NCBI GenBank assembly: GCA_964425225.1
Contig: CAYRMD010000007.1
Coordinates: 1-64,000 of the forward strand
Length of the DNA stretch: 64,000 nt
Source: BPJU01 sp964425225
GTDB taxonomy: Bacteria; Planctomycetota; Planctomycetia; Pirellulales; Pirellulaceae
Direction: 5' to 3'
This document shows, piece after piece, positions 48,135 to 57,541 of this stretch. The notes under the pieces are model-generated. The model was not told where the DNA came from. It searched no databases and was given only the letters and a program-made list of their open reading frames with translations. How positions within the stretch are numbered: position 1 is the stretch's first letter; each line of letters opens with the position of its first letter. A program made the translations under genes and the position numbers.

Positions 48135-48153
48135 CCGACCCCATAAAGGTCGG
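48135..48153 (+). terminator. Possible 16S transcript hairpin
   Basis: CCGACC-CCATAAA-GGTCGG stem-loop 80 bases after 16S, followed by TCCCTCC, not a T-run. It could end the transcript or be a processing stem. Weak as a classical terminator. Confidence 0.35.
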
Positions 48154-48859
48154 TCCCTCCACCGAATTGATCAAAGATACTCTTTCACTGTTATGAAAAC
48201 TCCACGAAGGCTCCTACTACGTCAACCGCTTGTAACTCTTCTGCGCTTTGGCTGGGCTTTCTAAGTGAGTTGCTATATCGCTGTCAACGTCGTGTTCCAA
48301 ATCTATGCGGCAAGGTGTACCTCCGGTTTGTAGGCAGCACGTGGCTGTAACGCAGCCGGCTATCACCAGGACTCGCCCTATCCCGTGTGACGATGGATTT
48401 CTTCACCGAGCCGCCACCGTGAGGGAGCAGGACTCCGACAAAGCCGCGACCGTAACGGAGCGGCAGATTAATTCAACGCAAAGGCCGAGAGCCGCAACGA
48501 AGACAACGACGTACATGTCAATTGCCGACATGGCCAGCCTTGTACACCAAAATTCCACCTCCAACCGAGACGCACACACGGGTGAATGCAAAGTAGGATC
48601 AGTCTACCAAATAGCAGAATCGCCATCACAAGTGTGGTAGACCAAACGAAGGTGGGGGATATCGAGCTGGTGATTCGGATCGATCAAGGCTACGCGTTGC
48701 CTGTCCGGAATTCGGAGGTCCCTGCTTCGACTTTTCAAAGCGAAGTTCCTTGCTGCGAATTGTAGGAACGTTTGTGGTGATAAGGGTTGCCATAAATATG
48801 GATGGGTTGTGTAGTCATGTAGATTATTAGAATAGGCTTAGATTCTCGACTATAAAGCA
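48154..48859. other. Gap after 16S with composite repeat
   Basis: No gene. Near 48340-48370 it repeats the block found at 37590-37640, then tandem GACCGTAAGGGAGCGG-type units (48409-48470) run straight into a short AACGCAAAGGC repeat (48471-48498) and a GAGACGCACACACGG fragment of the 350-bp element's end. Confidence 0.5.
48409..48498 (+). repeat. Tandem GACCGTAAGGGAGCGG-type repeats joined to short repeat
   Basis: Two units (from 48409 and 48442) of about 33 bases, AGCCGCCACCGTGAGGGAGC and AGCCGCGACCGTAACGGAGC, then AACGCAAAGGCCGAGAGCCGC. Three repeat families meet here. Confidence 0.6.
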
Positions 48860-49259
48860 GTACATTTCCGCATGGACCATCGCAGGCGTTCGCAACTGCA
48901 ACTCGCCGTCAGCCTACCTGCTCCGCGAAAGCGAGCGACACGGCCCTCAGGTGAAAAACCGCACCGTGGCAAATTTCAGCGCGTCGCATAGCTAGCGGAT
49001 CGCGCTGATGCGAAGCGTACTCAAGCGCCAGAAACTCGTTGCAGCCAACTACGCGTTCTCGATTCTGTGGAGCCTATTCCTTGAACACGGGGTGGCCTTG
49101 TTGGGGATAGCCGGGCAGTTGGTATGGAACGGCTTGTGGATCGACGTTCCAGCAGCCGGGGTGTTAGCAAACATTGTGGCTCCGTCCCCAGACTTCGGCC
49201 GCGGAAATGATTGTTGCCCTGCCGACTGCATGGGACGAAAAGTAGGTGTCGGAATGTAA
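48860..49259 (+). pseudogene. Transposase remnant (IS1634-like N-terminal part)
   Basis: The frame reads RNCNSPSAYLLRESERHGPQVKNRTVANFSA, a TAG stop, then RIALMRSVLKRQKLVAANYAFSILWSLFLEHGVALLGIAGQL. This follows the N-terminal pattern of IS1634/IS4-group transposases (SP.AYLLRESYR..GKVK.RTLANLS, then LR..LKG and an H-V-AVLG segment). The catalytic DDE part is absent. A dead fragment 0.8 kb after the 16S gene. From 49260 to 49636 there is only a reversed short repeat at 49461-49483. Confidence 0.6.
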
Positions 49260-49636
49260 CGGAAGAACGCTGAACACGGCCCGGTGAATGATGGTGGACG
49301 GCGCTTTCAGGTGCGGGGGATGATTGAGCATCGCATACCCGGAAGTTTGTGCTTTGCGCCCATTCGACCCCAGGCCCGTGGCCTGGACTGCCGGGAACGG
49401 CCCCCTCGGGCGGCATTATGCATGGCCATTTTTGTGCAAGCTGCTCACGCGGCCAACCACGTGTGCCTCTGCGTTAAACGTTAAATACGCCACCAGCCGC
49501 TGGTATGAGTGGTTTGGCTGACTACCACGGCTGTCCCGGCGATTGCCAACTACCCTCGCTATAATAAGCATCTGGCAGCTTGCTGCTCCTGCCGGCTCGG
49601 AAATGGGGCTCAATGCGACACGTCGGAGAAGATTCT

Positions 49637-50980
49637 ATGCCGCCGCGAAATCTAGCAGCCATTCTGGTTACCTTAGCGCTATCGATCTTCTGCTGGGCAA
49701 GTTCCCCGCGACAACACTACGCTCGATTACTGGCCGAAGCGATGGAAATCATCACCAATGAGTCGTTGGCTCCCGTAAGACCGCGTCAATTATTCGAGTA
49801 TGCCATGAGCGGCATAACGGAGAAACTCGATCCCTATTCGCAATATATTCCGCCATCGCAAATGCAACCGCTGCACGAGAACATCGAGCAACAATTTGGG
49901 GGCATTGGACTGATGATAGAACGCGACCTGCAGCAGGACCGAATCGTGGTGGTCAGTACGGTGGTTGGCGGTCCCGCGCACCGCGCCGGGATCCATGCAG
50001 GCGATATTATCGTGGAAGTCGACGGTCAATCCGTACAAGGTATGCCCTATGACGAGATCCGCGACCGAATCCGTGGGGCACCCGGTACAACCGTGCGACT
50101 TACGATTCGTCGCGGTCAGGATGAACAGCAACGAGTTGTCGTGGTGGAGCGGGCCATCATCGATGTGCCGTCTGTCTTAGGGGATGTGCGCGACACGAAT
50201 GGCAATTGGTTGTTCACTCTAGAGAACTATCCGGCGATCGGTTACATTCGAATAACGACTTTCGGTGAGAAAACCGTAGAAGAGCTGCGCCAAGCATTCC
50301 AACGACTGCCCTCGGATGTAGAAGGGGTCATCCTCGATTTGCGGAGCAACGCGGGTGGTCTGTTGTCTGCTGCTGTCGAAACTTGTGACCTATTTTTGGA
50401 CGAGGGACTAATCGTTACAACTCGTGGCAGGCACGGGACCATTCGTGCTACGTATACAGCCACTCGAGGCCATAGTCTGCCCCAAGACGTGCCCGTGGTA
50501 GTACTCATCAATCGCTATACGGCCAGTGCCGCGGAGATCGTGGCCGCCTGTCTGCAAGACCACGGACGAGCTGCAGTTGTAGGGGAACGGTCCTGGGGAA
50601 AAGGTACTGTCCAAAACATTTACCCGCTAGAGGGCGGGCACAGCGCATTGAAATTAACCGTCGCTTCGTACTGGCGGCCCAACGGACAGAATATTCATCG
50701 CGAACCCAATATGGATGAAACCGCTGTTTGGGGAGTGCGGCCCGACCCGGGTTGGGAAGTGCCTCTGAGCGAGGAACAGATCGAACAGTTGGCGCGATTG
50801 CGCGCGCGACGCGACGTGCTCGGCCCCGTCGTATCCACAGGACCAACGATCCCTGCAGGACAAGCCGCGTCCAGCTCGCCGGCGGCAAGTGATTCCACAA
50901 CGTGGCAGGACCCGCAATTGCAGAAAGCCGTTGAATACCTGCAGCAACGCAAACATCTGACCCATGTTGAACGAAAATGA
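49637..50980 (+). CDS. S41-family C-terminal processing peptidase
   Basis: 447 residues from ATG 49637, with GGAGAAG about six bases before it; the frame is open to 49580. A membrane anchor or signal (NLAAILVTLALSIFCWASS) is followed by a DPYSQYIPPSQM segment. A PDZ domain follows (GGIGLMIERD, VGGPAHRAGIHAGDIIVEVDGQSVQGM). The S41 catalytic domain has GYIRITTFGE and ILDLRSNAGGLLSAAVE, nucleophile Ser in NRYTASAAEIVAACLQDH, and Lys in VGERSWGKGTVQ. The family cleaves proteins at the C-terminus outside the cytoplasm. Ser/Ala-rich tail. Active-site residues are intact. Single gene. Confidence 0.93.
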   Translation: MPPRNLAAILVTLALSIFCWASSPRQHYARLLAEAMEIITNESLAPVRPRQLFEYAMSGITEKLDPYSQYIPPSQMQPLHENIEQQFGGIGLMIERDLQQDRIVVVSTVVGGPAHRAGIHAGDIIVEVDGQSVQGMPYDEIRDRIRGAPGTTVRLTIRRGQDEQQRVVVVERAIIDVPSVLGDVRDTNGNWLFTLENYPAIGYIRITTFGEKTVEELRQAFQRLPSDVEGVILDLRSNAGGLLSAAVETCDLFLDEGLIVTTRGRHGTIRATYTATRGHSLPQDVPVVVLINRYTASAAEIVAACLQDHGRAAVVGERSWGKGTVQNIYPLEGGHSALKLTVASYWRPNGQNIHREPNMDETAVWGVRPDPGWEVPLSEEQIEQLARLRARRDVLGPVVSTGPTIPAGQAASSSPAASDSTTWQDPQLQKAVEYLQQRKHLTHVERK

Positions 50981-51337
50981 CCAGCGCAAAAAAATCGCAC
51001 ATGTACCTGGCCATAATTGTGCCCAACCTTCATCGATTCACACGTGCCAAACCGGTGTGAGAGATCCAACCCTCGGTGTTCGATCTATAACAAAAGACGA
51101 CCGATGCGCCCGATCCACATGCTACGAGTAAAAGCGGTCTCGTGGGCACCGGGGCAGGTGACATACTGGCAACAAGAAGCACAGCAAGTCAGTCGCAGTT
51201 TTTGCTCAGCTTATGAGTCCTGCGGGTAGGGCTCACCGACCTAGGCCCAGCACACGTTCCTATCCGGTGGCTTCGATAGATCGGAGCACGGGCAGCGGAC
51301 GTAAACGTAACGTTTCGGTTTCACCAGGAGAGTAGCG
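50981..51337. other. Intergenic, nothing recognised
   Basis: About 357 bases between two plus-strand genes. No repeat of the main families and no gene seen. Confidence 0.35.
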
Positions 51338-52384
51338 ATGAACGGGAATTGTTGCGCCGTTGCTATAATAACACTTGGCGTGTGGGCATCGGTATTCGGC
51401 CAAACACCCTTCGTTGAACAGAACACCGAGCGCATTGTTATACGAACGAGCGCAGTTGAAGCAGCCGTCCGCCGCCGGGGCTACGTATCGGGCGTCGAGG
51501 CCCAGTCGTTCTTGGATCGAAGGACCGGTTTTCGCGACCCAGGCTTTGGCCTGGATATCGTGGACTGGTTACTAGAGCCGGGTAGTGATACTGCATATCG
51601 CGCGCAGCTCGATCCCGAATTGGTCTACTCGTTCGGCAACCTGGTACATGGCCAGCGTGCAAAACGTTCGGTCGAGGGCCCGCAGATTTGCACCAAAGCG
51701 GGTTCCTTAAACCCGCGCATCGTCGTGGGAGGCGACTTTGTGGCTATTGAGCAGCAGTATCGCTATCACATCGCAGCGCCAGGGCGACAAAGCGGGTCAG
51801 TATGGATCCAGCGGTTAGTTTTCCCCAATGATACTCGTTACTTCATCGCCATGGATGAAATTCAATCTGCCAACTCCAGCGACGCCTTGTTCTTACGAAT
51901 CGACATGCCTGGCCACATCAAGCACCGCAATGGAGACACGTTCGACGAAGTCTACCTCAGCTACATAACCTTCACGAACGATAACGGAGGTTATACAGAC
52001 GGACGGATTCCGGCAGAGGCGTTTCGCGAAGACTTTCCGCCCGATGCACGCTTCCATTATGTGCGAAACGACGCCCAGTTACCGGAACGCTTTATTCGAG
52101 CGTGCAAGCTGCGCGATCCGCAAACGGGTAACTCGGGACCCTGGCTAGCCGGTATGACCCTCGATTCCGGCGTAGTGTCCGAGGCGTGGTGTCATCAACG
52201 AGGTTACGTTTGCATGATTCAAGAAATTGGCGGTCGTTCGGTCAAACCGGGCGACACATTCGGCGGTGCTTATATTGTCGGCTACTTTGACTCGATTGCC
52301 GAAATGCACCAAGTATATGACCGATACAAAGGGGCCAACAGCCTGGAAGTCGACCAATCGGGATGGAGGTTATCACGCCGCTGA
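51338..52384 (+). CDS. Secreted protein of unknown function
   Basis: 348 residues. ATG with GGAGAG nine bases upstream. The signal peptide is CCAVAIITLGVWASVFGQ with cleavage likely after GQT. The mature part is rich in beta-strand patterns, Asp, Tyr and Trp (DPGFGLDIVDWLLEPGSD, HGQRAKRSVEGPQICTKAG, VWIQRLVFPNDTRYFIAMDEI, DMPGHIKHRNGDTFDEVYLSYI). It reads as one globular domain, perhaps a beta-sandwich like sugar-mutarotase or glycan-binding proteins, but no motif proves that. I do not recognise the family. It precedes a Tat-exported phosphoesterase by 200 bases on the same strand. Confidence 0.75.
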   Translation: MNGNCCAVAIITLGVWASVFGQTPFVEQNTERIVIRTSAVEAAVRRRGYVSGVEAQSFLDRRTGFRDPGFGLDIVDWLLEPGSDTAYRAQLDPELVYSFGNLVHGQRAKRSVEGPQICTKAGSLNPRIVVGGDFVAIEQQYRYHIAAPGRQSGSVWIQRLVFPNDTRYFIAMDEIQSANSSDALFLRIDMPGHIKHRNGDTFDEVYLSYITFTNDNGGYTDGRIPAEAFREDFPPDARFHYVRNDAQLPERFIRACKLRDPQTGNSGPWLAGMTLDSGVVSEAWCHQRGYVCMIQEIGGRSVKPGDTFGGAYIVGYFDSIAEMHQVYDRYKGANSLEVDQSGWRLSRR

Positions 52385-52584
52385 ATCCCGCACCCCAATA
52401 AACGATCGTCACGCGACACGTTGTGCGAAGGGGTCAGGATCTGTAAAATGAGTTCGCGGATTACTATCACCACGGGGTAACGTGCGGGTTGTAACCAACC
52501 GCGACCATCTCGAGTGTGTTGTTTTCCGTATCGCTCTCGCCGAACCGGCGCTCTTTCATTACCAGTGCCATCAGAAGGAGTTGA

Positions 52585-53499
52585 ATGATGCCGGGCATTT
52601 GGGACTGTAGACCCACGCGGCGTTCCGTGTTGCGGTTCCTGGGAACCGCCGTAGCCGGCACCTGGATGTATGGTAGGGTGCACTATGCCCGCGGAGGCCA
52701 AGCGTTTGCGGACTCCTCGAAATTACATGCTGCGTTATTAACTGATACGCACATACTGGGGCATCCCCAGGACGAATATCGTGGATTTCGCCCGGTCGAG
52801 AATCTTTCGCGTGCGGTAAGCGAGATTCTTGCGGCCAGGCCGGAATTGGCCTTATTAAGTGGCGATGCTGCTCGGCGCGATGGACAGCCAGGCGACTACC
52901 GCCAGTTGCGACGCATTACAGCTCCGCTAGCCGAACTATGCCCGATCGTTATCGGACTTGGAAACCACGATAACCGCGACAATTTTTTTGCCGTGTTTCC
53001 TGCCGAGGAACGTCACGGTAGTCAGTCTGTGCCTGGCAAGCACGTAGCCCTGGTCGAGCATCCGGTGGTTCGCATTGTTATGCTCGATTCGTTGCTGTAT
53101 GTAGATAAACAAGCCGGTCTTCTAGGAAAAGCGCAACGCACATGGCTGGAAGCGATGCTTCCAAAGTGGGCCGACCGCCCCGTGGTTTTCTTTGTCCATC
53201 ATACGCTGGATGACAACGATTTCGATCTATTGGATAGCGATAAACTTTTCGCTCTTTTAGCGCCCCATCGGCACGCTAAGGCAATCTTTTTTGGTCATTC
53301 GCACCGCTACAGGATTGAGCGTAGACAGGCACTTCAGTTAGTGAACCTGCCCGCGTGTGGCTACAATTTTGCAGACAGTGAACCGGTGGGCTGGGTCGAT
53401 GCTTGGTTTGATAGGGAAGGAGTGACGCTCGCGCTTCATGCCTTGGGAGGCAACCGAGTGCAAGATGGTAAAACCTTGCGCGTGGATTGGGCGGGCTAA
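52585..53499 (+). CDS. Tat-exported calcineurin-type metallophosphoesterase
   Basis: 304 residues, ATG with AAGGAG upstream. The N-terminus has a twin-arginine type signal (TRRSVLRFLGTAVAGTW). The binuclear metal motifs are present in order: LLTDTHIL (DxH), LLSGDAARRDG (GDxx, with the usual Asp-Gly changed in spacing), GLGNHDNRD (GNHD), FFVHHTLDD and FFGHSHRYRIE (GHxH). The family includes cyclic-nucleotide phosphodiesterases and phospholipid or nucleotide phosphatases. Export suggests phosphate scavenging or cell-surface substrates. Followed by a copy of the 350-bp repeat. Confidence 0.92.
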   Translation: MMPGIWDCRPTRRSVLRFLGTAVAGTWMYGRVHYARGGQAFADSSKLHAALLTDTHILGHPQDEYRGFRPVENLSRAVSEILAARPELALLSGDAARRDGQPGDYRQLRRITAPLAELCPIVIGLGNHDNRDNFFAVFPAEERHGSQSVPGKHVALVEHPVVRIVMLDSLLYVDKQAGLLGKAQRTWLEAMLPKWADRPVVFFVHHTLDDNDFDLLDSDKLFALLAPHRHAKAIFFGHSHRYRIERRQALQLVNLPACGYNFADSEPVGWVDAWFDREGVTLALHALGGNRVQDGKTLRVDWAG

Positions 53500-53523
53500 A
53501 CATCGGCTCTCGCGCTGATCATG

Positions 53524-53879
53524 GGCGCGTCACGTTAGTAGGTGAAGAGTTTTTTAACGCAGAGGCGCAGAGGAAAGAACAAGTAGGCTGCCAACACTCG
53601 CTGCAGGTTGGGAAAGACCCAATTTTGCTCAGGGCCTCTACCTAGGACCCCAGTGATGATAATGCCACGGCTCGGGTTAGCTAGTGTCACCAAAATCGCG
53701 AGGGTTGTGCGGGAAATCCCGGACCCAGCCGCTACCGGATCTTGCCAAGTGTCTGTTGTACTCGGCCTTTGTTCGTTTGCGTCACATCCTCACGTTCATC
53801 AAATGGCAAATGCCGAACACGCATCACACCGGAGTACACAGCGCGAACACCTAACCACGATTAAGACATGCACACACGC
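53524..53879 (+). repeat. Dispersed ~350-bp element, copy 4 (R1d)
   Basis: Direct copy: GCGTCACGTTAGTAGGTG, AACGCAGAGGCGCAGAGG, GGTTGGGAAAGACCC, GGGTTAGCTAGTGT, GGCAAATGCC, tail ACATGCACACACGC. It fills almost all of the convergent gap between the phosphoesterase gene and the aldehyde dehydrogenase gene, ending 11 bases from the latter's stop. Confidence 0.8.
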
Positions 53880-53890
53880 TGATTGCTCGA

Positions 53891-55471
53891 TTAGCCGCGC
53901 TGCCAACCACCATCGATCCACCGCCAGATCTGATCGTGGGGAGCGGTGTCCCACAGGTCACGCGGTAAGCGCTCCTGGCGAACATTGTCGTAGCAGTGCA
54001 GCACGGCAAACCGGCGAAGCGATGCTGGAATTCCCACCGCAGTGAATCCGGGGTGACCTGTCGCTGGATACGGGCCGCCGTGGTTCATCGCTGCCGTAAC
54101 GGCGACACCAGTCGGCATCTTGTCGTTGAGCAGCCGCCCAACTCGTTGCCGCAACAACGGCTCGATCTGAGCGTAGACGTCGTCATCGGCACCGTGGGTT
54201 GCCGAATAGATCGACCCGGTTAGATTGCCCTCTAGATGGCAAATGGCTGCTTGAAGTTCATCGACATTCTCGGCCAGAACCAACAACGACGCGTTGCCAA
54301 ATGCCTCGGTTTGCAAATCTTCCGGCCGCTCGCAGAATTGTCGAGCACTTACCCGTAGCAGCGTGTTCGCAAAGCGAAAACCTGGTCCTTCCAGAACGTG
54401 GCCACCAAGCAACAATTCCGCACCGGCGGCTCGGAGCCGCGCAATGCTGTCTTCCAGAGACTTCAATACTCCAGCCGACAGCAAGTAACCCACCGGTGCT
54501 TCTCGGAACCGATCGATCACGTGGCCGGTAAAACGATCTGTTTCTGGACTTTCCAATAAGAAAATCAAACCAGGATTGGTGCAGAACTGACCGGTACCCA
54601 ACAGACAACTTGTGGTGAACTCGGCCGCAATTGGTTCACAACGTTCGCGGAGCGCCCCGGGGAGAATTACCACCGGATTAATGCTGGACAATTCGAGGTA
54701 TATCGGTTTGCCCGCTGCATCGGCAGCCGCTTTGAGTGCAAGCCCGGACGCGCGACTCCCGGTATAACCTGTTGCCCCTAACCGTCGGTCTGCCACTAAA
54801 CGCAAACCGTCTTCATGTCGCAGCCGATATAACAACTGCACACCGTGGCTAGGAAATCCGGTTCGGTGAGCAGCGTCCAATGCCAGTTCGGCGAATGCCT
54901 GCGTTGTGTGAGGATGTGAGCCGTGTGCTTTGGCAATCACCGGATTGCCCGCAGCGATGGCTGCTGCGAAATCACCACCGGAGACACTTCCGAAGGCCAA
55001 CGGAAAGTTGTTCGGCCCAAACACGCATACCGGACCAATTGGTGCGTAATGAGACCGGATGTTAAGCTTCGTGTCGATTGTCGGTAACGCCCAAGAACCC
55101 TCGCGTGTTGCCGAGGCCGCCTGACGGAGTTGGTTCGTGGTCCGCGGTAGTTCTACCTCCAGGAGGCGAGGCCGGACCGGCAAGGCGGTTTCCCGATGAG
55201 CCAGCTCGACGATCGCCGCGGCGTTTTCGTCTATTAAGTCGGCGTACACCTCGAGAAATCGCGCGCGCAACTCTGCCGGCAAGCGACGCAATTGCTCAGC
55301 CGCGTCCTCTGCCGCCTCCAGAGCTTCATCGCAGTCGACCCAGTCACTGATCGGATACGTTTCTGGCAGCGGTTCTCCGGTTGTGGGATTGACTGCCTGA
55401 AAGGCACCAATGGCTCGAGCTGCCCGCCATTGCCCTGCCAACAACACCGGTTGCAATGATGCACTTGCCAT
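53891..55471 (-). CDS. NAD(P)-dependent aldehyde dehydrogenase, ketoglutarate-semialdehyde type
   Basis: 526 residues; AAGGAG eight bases before the ATG. Aldehyde dehydrogenase fold with FGPNNFPLAFGSVSGGDFAAAIAAGNPVIAKAHGSHPHT, nucleotide-side Gly segment ATGYTGSRASGLAL, Glu260 in LELSSINPVV and nucleophile Cys297 in GTGQFCTNPG. The wording is close to the alpha-ketoglutaric semialdehyde dehydrogenase group, which yields 2-oxoglutarate. The gene starts 12 bases after an FAH-family gene, a pairing expected for the end of the Weimberg-type pentose route. Last gene of a four-gene minus-strand run. Confidence 0.9.
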   Translation of the reverse strand: MASASLQPVLLAGQWRAARAIGAFQAVNPTTGEPLPETYPISDWVDCDEALEAAEDAAEQLRRLPAELRARFLEVYADLIDENAAAIVELAHRETALPVRPRLLEVELPRTTNQLRQAASATREGSWALPTIDTKLNIRSHYAPIGPVCVFGPNNFPLAFGSVSGGDFAAAIAAGNPVIAKAHGSHPHTTQAFAELALDAAHRTGFPSHGVQLLYRLRHEDGLRLVADRRLGATGYTGSRASGLALKAAADAAGKPIYLELSSINPVVILPGALRERCEPIAAEFTTSCLLGTGQFCTNPGLIFLLESPETDRFTGHVIDRFREAPVGYLLSAGVLKSLEDSIARLRAAGAELLLGGHVLEGPGFRFANTLLRVSARQFCERPEDLQTEAFGNASLLVLAENVDELQAAICHLEGNLTGSIYSATHGADDDVYAQIEPLLRQRVGRLLNDKMPTGVAVTAAMNHGGPYPATGHPGFTAVGIPASLRRFAVLHCYDNVRQERLPRDLWDTAPHDQIWRWIDGGWQRG

Positions 55472-55483
55472 TGCACGCGCTCC

Positions 55484-56350
55484 TTACCGTTTCGTGCTCT
55501 GGATCACAGGATTGGCCAACTCCCCAATACCGTCGATACGAATGCGAATCCAGTCTCCTGGTTGCAATGTAAAATTGCTGTCCGGAACGATACCCGTGCC
55601 GGTTAGCAGAAACGCGCCATGAGGGAAACTGTTATCCCGGACTAGCCATCCGATCAGCTCCGAAAAGGATCGAGCCATTTCGCGAATCGACGTGCCGCCA
55701 CTAAAGACAGTCCTTCCTTCACGTTCGATTACCATTTGGATTGTGATCTGCTCGGCCGGCGGCATGGCGTCGGCCAACGTAATGCACGGTCCCAGACCAC
55801 AACATTGGTTGTAGACCTTGGCTTGCGGCAGATAGAGCGGGTTTTCTCCCTCGATATCCCGCGAACTCATGTCATTGCCGATCGTAAAACCGATTAATTC
55901 GTGGCGGGAGTTCAGCACCAGTGCGAGCTCAGGTTCCGGAACGTTCCACTGTGAGTCGCTCCGGATGCGGAGCGGTTGCAGGTGCCCGGCAACTCGATGC
56001 GGTGTCGCCTTGAAGAACAGTTCTGGACGAGGCGACTGGTAGACGCGGTCATAACACGAAGCCGCTGCTGTTGATTCTTCCATGCGTGCTGTTCGACTCC
56101 GCTTATAGGTCACTCCGGCAGCCCATACTTCTTGCTGATCGATGGGAGGCTCCCATTCGATGCTTGGAATCAAAACAGCAGCATCAGGGCGCTGCCAGCG
56201 CTTGACGCATTCTCGAGGCTCAGCGGCCTCCAACACTTGGTTCAGCGGCACGGCGCGACCCTGTTCGTCGACCAACGGCCAAATCTGGTCGCCTTGCCAG
56301 ACACCTGCTTGCGGCGGACCCCCGGCATGTCGAAACCGAATGAGTTTCAT
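55484..56350 (-). CDS. FAH-family hydrolase/dehydratase, possible 2-keto-3-deoxy-pentonate dehydratase
   Basis: 288 residues from ATG 56350; the frame extends to 56488 but the family begins MKLIRF. The FAH fold binds a divalent metal with two Glu and an Asp: VPEPELALVLN (ExE), and GFTIGNDMSSRDIEGENPLYLPQAKVYNQCCGLGPCI. The phrase SRDIEGENPLYLPQAKVY belongs, as I recall, to the 2-keto-3-deoxy-D-arabinonate dehydratase subgroup rather than to fumarylacetoacetases. With the dehydrogenase downstream this would turn 2-keto-3-deoxypentonate into ketoglutarate semialdehyde and then 2-oxoglutarate. That assignment is inference from motif and neighbour. Confidence 0.85.
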   Translation of the reverse strand: MKLIRFRHAGGPPQAGVWQGDQIWPLVDEQGRAVPLNQVLEAAEPRECVKRWQRPDAAVLIPSIEWEPPIDQQEVWAAGVTYKRSRTARMEESTAAASCYDRVYQSPRPELFFKATPHRVAGHLQPLRIRSDSQWNVPEPELALVLNSRHELIGFTIGNDMSSRDIEGENPLYLPQAKVYNQCCGLGPCITLADAMPPAEQITIQMVIEREGRTVFSGGTSIREMARSFSELIGWLVRDNSFPHGAFLLTGTGIVPDSNFTLQPGDWIRIRIDGIGELANPVIQSTKR

Positions 56351-56399
56351 ACGTGGCGTGATCCCTGTTGGTTTGCAGTGCGTACCAGCACAACGCGAT

Positions 56400-57467
56400 T
56401 CATGACGGCAAGACCTCGTGTAACTTCCGGACCCAGTTGCCATGCAGGACCAGGCGGATGTCTTCGGGCGAGAAGCCGCGTGAGGCAAGCAGAGTTTCTA
56501 GACGCGCCAGGTCCGCAATGCTGTTGAGATCCCGCGGGCATTGCTCGCGACCATATCCGCCATCCAAATCCGAGCCGATTCCGGCATGACGCGCATTACC
56601 CGCTAACTGACATACATGATCAATATGCTCGACGACCGTCTGGACCGTCACGTTGGCTTCTTGCGGCGTGGTCACACCTTTTTTCCAACCAGGCCAGAGC
56701 ATCCACGCGTCGAAGGCGGCACCAATTACGGCGTCGCGTTCGATAAGAGCCCGGATTTGCCGATCGTCGAACTGGCGCCCATCCGGGACCAGGGTGCGGC
56801 AGTTGGAATGACTTGCCCACACCGGTCCATCGAAAAGCTCCAGCGCCTCCCAAAAACCACGGTCCGTCAGGTGGGTAACATCGAGGACCATACCCAAACG
56901 GCGCATCTCCTGGAGTAGTTGGCGCCCCAAGCGAGTAAGCCCTCCTTGGGCACCGGTACCCGGCGCATAGCGGCCTGCTCCATAATGTGCCGGCCCGACA
57001 GCTCGTAAGCCCTGTGCATAAGAACGCTCAAGATAGGCGGGAGTAACGAGCGAGTCGGCACCTTCCAGACTCAATACGTATCCGATCGGAGCGTCACTGG
57101 GAGGATTGTGCCACAGCTTGACCATTCGCTCCAATCCGGCTCGATCCACGATCTGCACTAAGTGACCGGCTTCCTCCATTGCGCGATACCAGGCTAACTG
57201 CGCCTGGGTTACTGCCCAAGCAATTTCCGGGCTGTGCCAGCCTGGTAAGGGATTGCCCGGCCCCACATAGCGAGCGATTTGCGTGGCGATGCACAGCCCC
57301 ACTTGGCCGCGGCGCATTTCATCGAAGGTCACCACACCACGACCGCGATCCTTTCGATCGGTTTTCCCGGCCTCGCGACGGCGCACGACCTGTAACGGTT
57401 GCGTAAGATCGCGGTTCCACTCGATCGCGTTCATCGCCAAGTCAAGATGCGCATCAAAAATCAGCAT
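56400..57467 (-). CDS. M19 membrane-dipeptidase-family protein
   Basis: 355 residues from ATG 57467 with GAGGG nine bases upstream; the open frame to 57611 is not used. Amidohydrolase barrel of renal-dipeptidase type: metal-binding FDAHLDLA (HxD) at the start, LSLEGADSL (Glu), LDVTHLTDRGFWEALELFDGPVWASHSNCRTL (two His) and HAGIGSDLDGGYG (Asp). The family cleaves dipeptides, often with D-residues. No signal peptide, so cytoplasmic. It lies between sulfite reductase and the FAH gene on one strand with gaps of 74 and 49 bases, so co-transcription is plausible but not proven. Confidence 0.9.
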   Translation of the reverse strand: MLIFDAHLDLAMNAIEWNRDLTQPLQVVRRREAGKTDRKDRGRGVVTFDEMRRGQVGLCIATQIARYVGPGNPLPGWHSPEIAWAVTQAQLAWYRAMEEAGHLVQIVDRAGLERMVKLWHNPPSDAPIGYVLSLEGADSLVTPAYLERSYAQGLRAVGPAHYGAGRYAPGTGAQGGLTRLGRQLLQEMRRLGMVLDVTHLTDRGFWEALELFDGPVWASHSNCRTLVPDGRQFDDRQIRALIERDAVIGAAFDAWMLWPGWKKGVTTPQEANVTVQTVVEHIDHVCQLAGNARHAGIGSDLDGGYGREQCPRDLNSIADLARLETLLASRGFSPEDIRLVLHGNWVRKLHEVLPS

Positions 57468-57541
57468 GGCTTGAGCCCTCAGCCACCGCAAAAAGGGACC
57501 TACTCCCCGATGCTCACACCAGAGGACGGCGTGGGAATAGA

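Noticed and set aside
48305..48640. 111-codon frame after the 16S gene
   Set aside because: Made of tandem and short repeats; no start signal.
53608..54045. 145-codon frame starting in R1d
   Set aside because: It is repeat sequence running on into the antisense of the aldehyde dehydrogenase; the related frames in other copies reflect DNA similarity.
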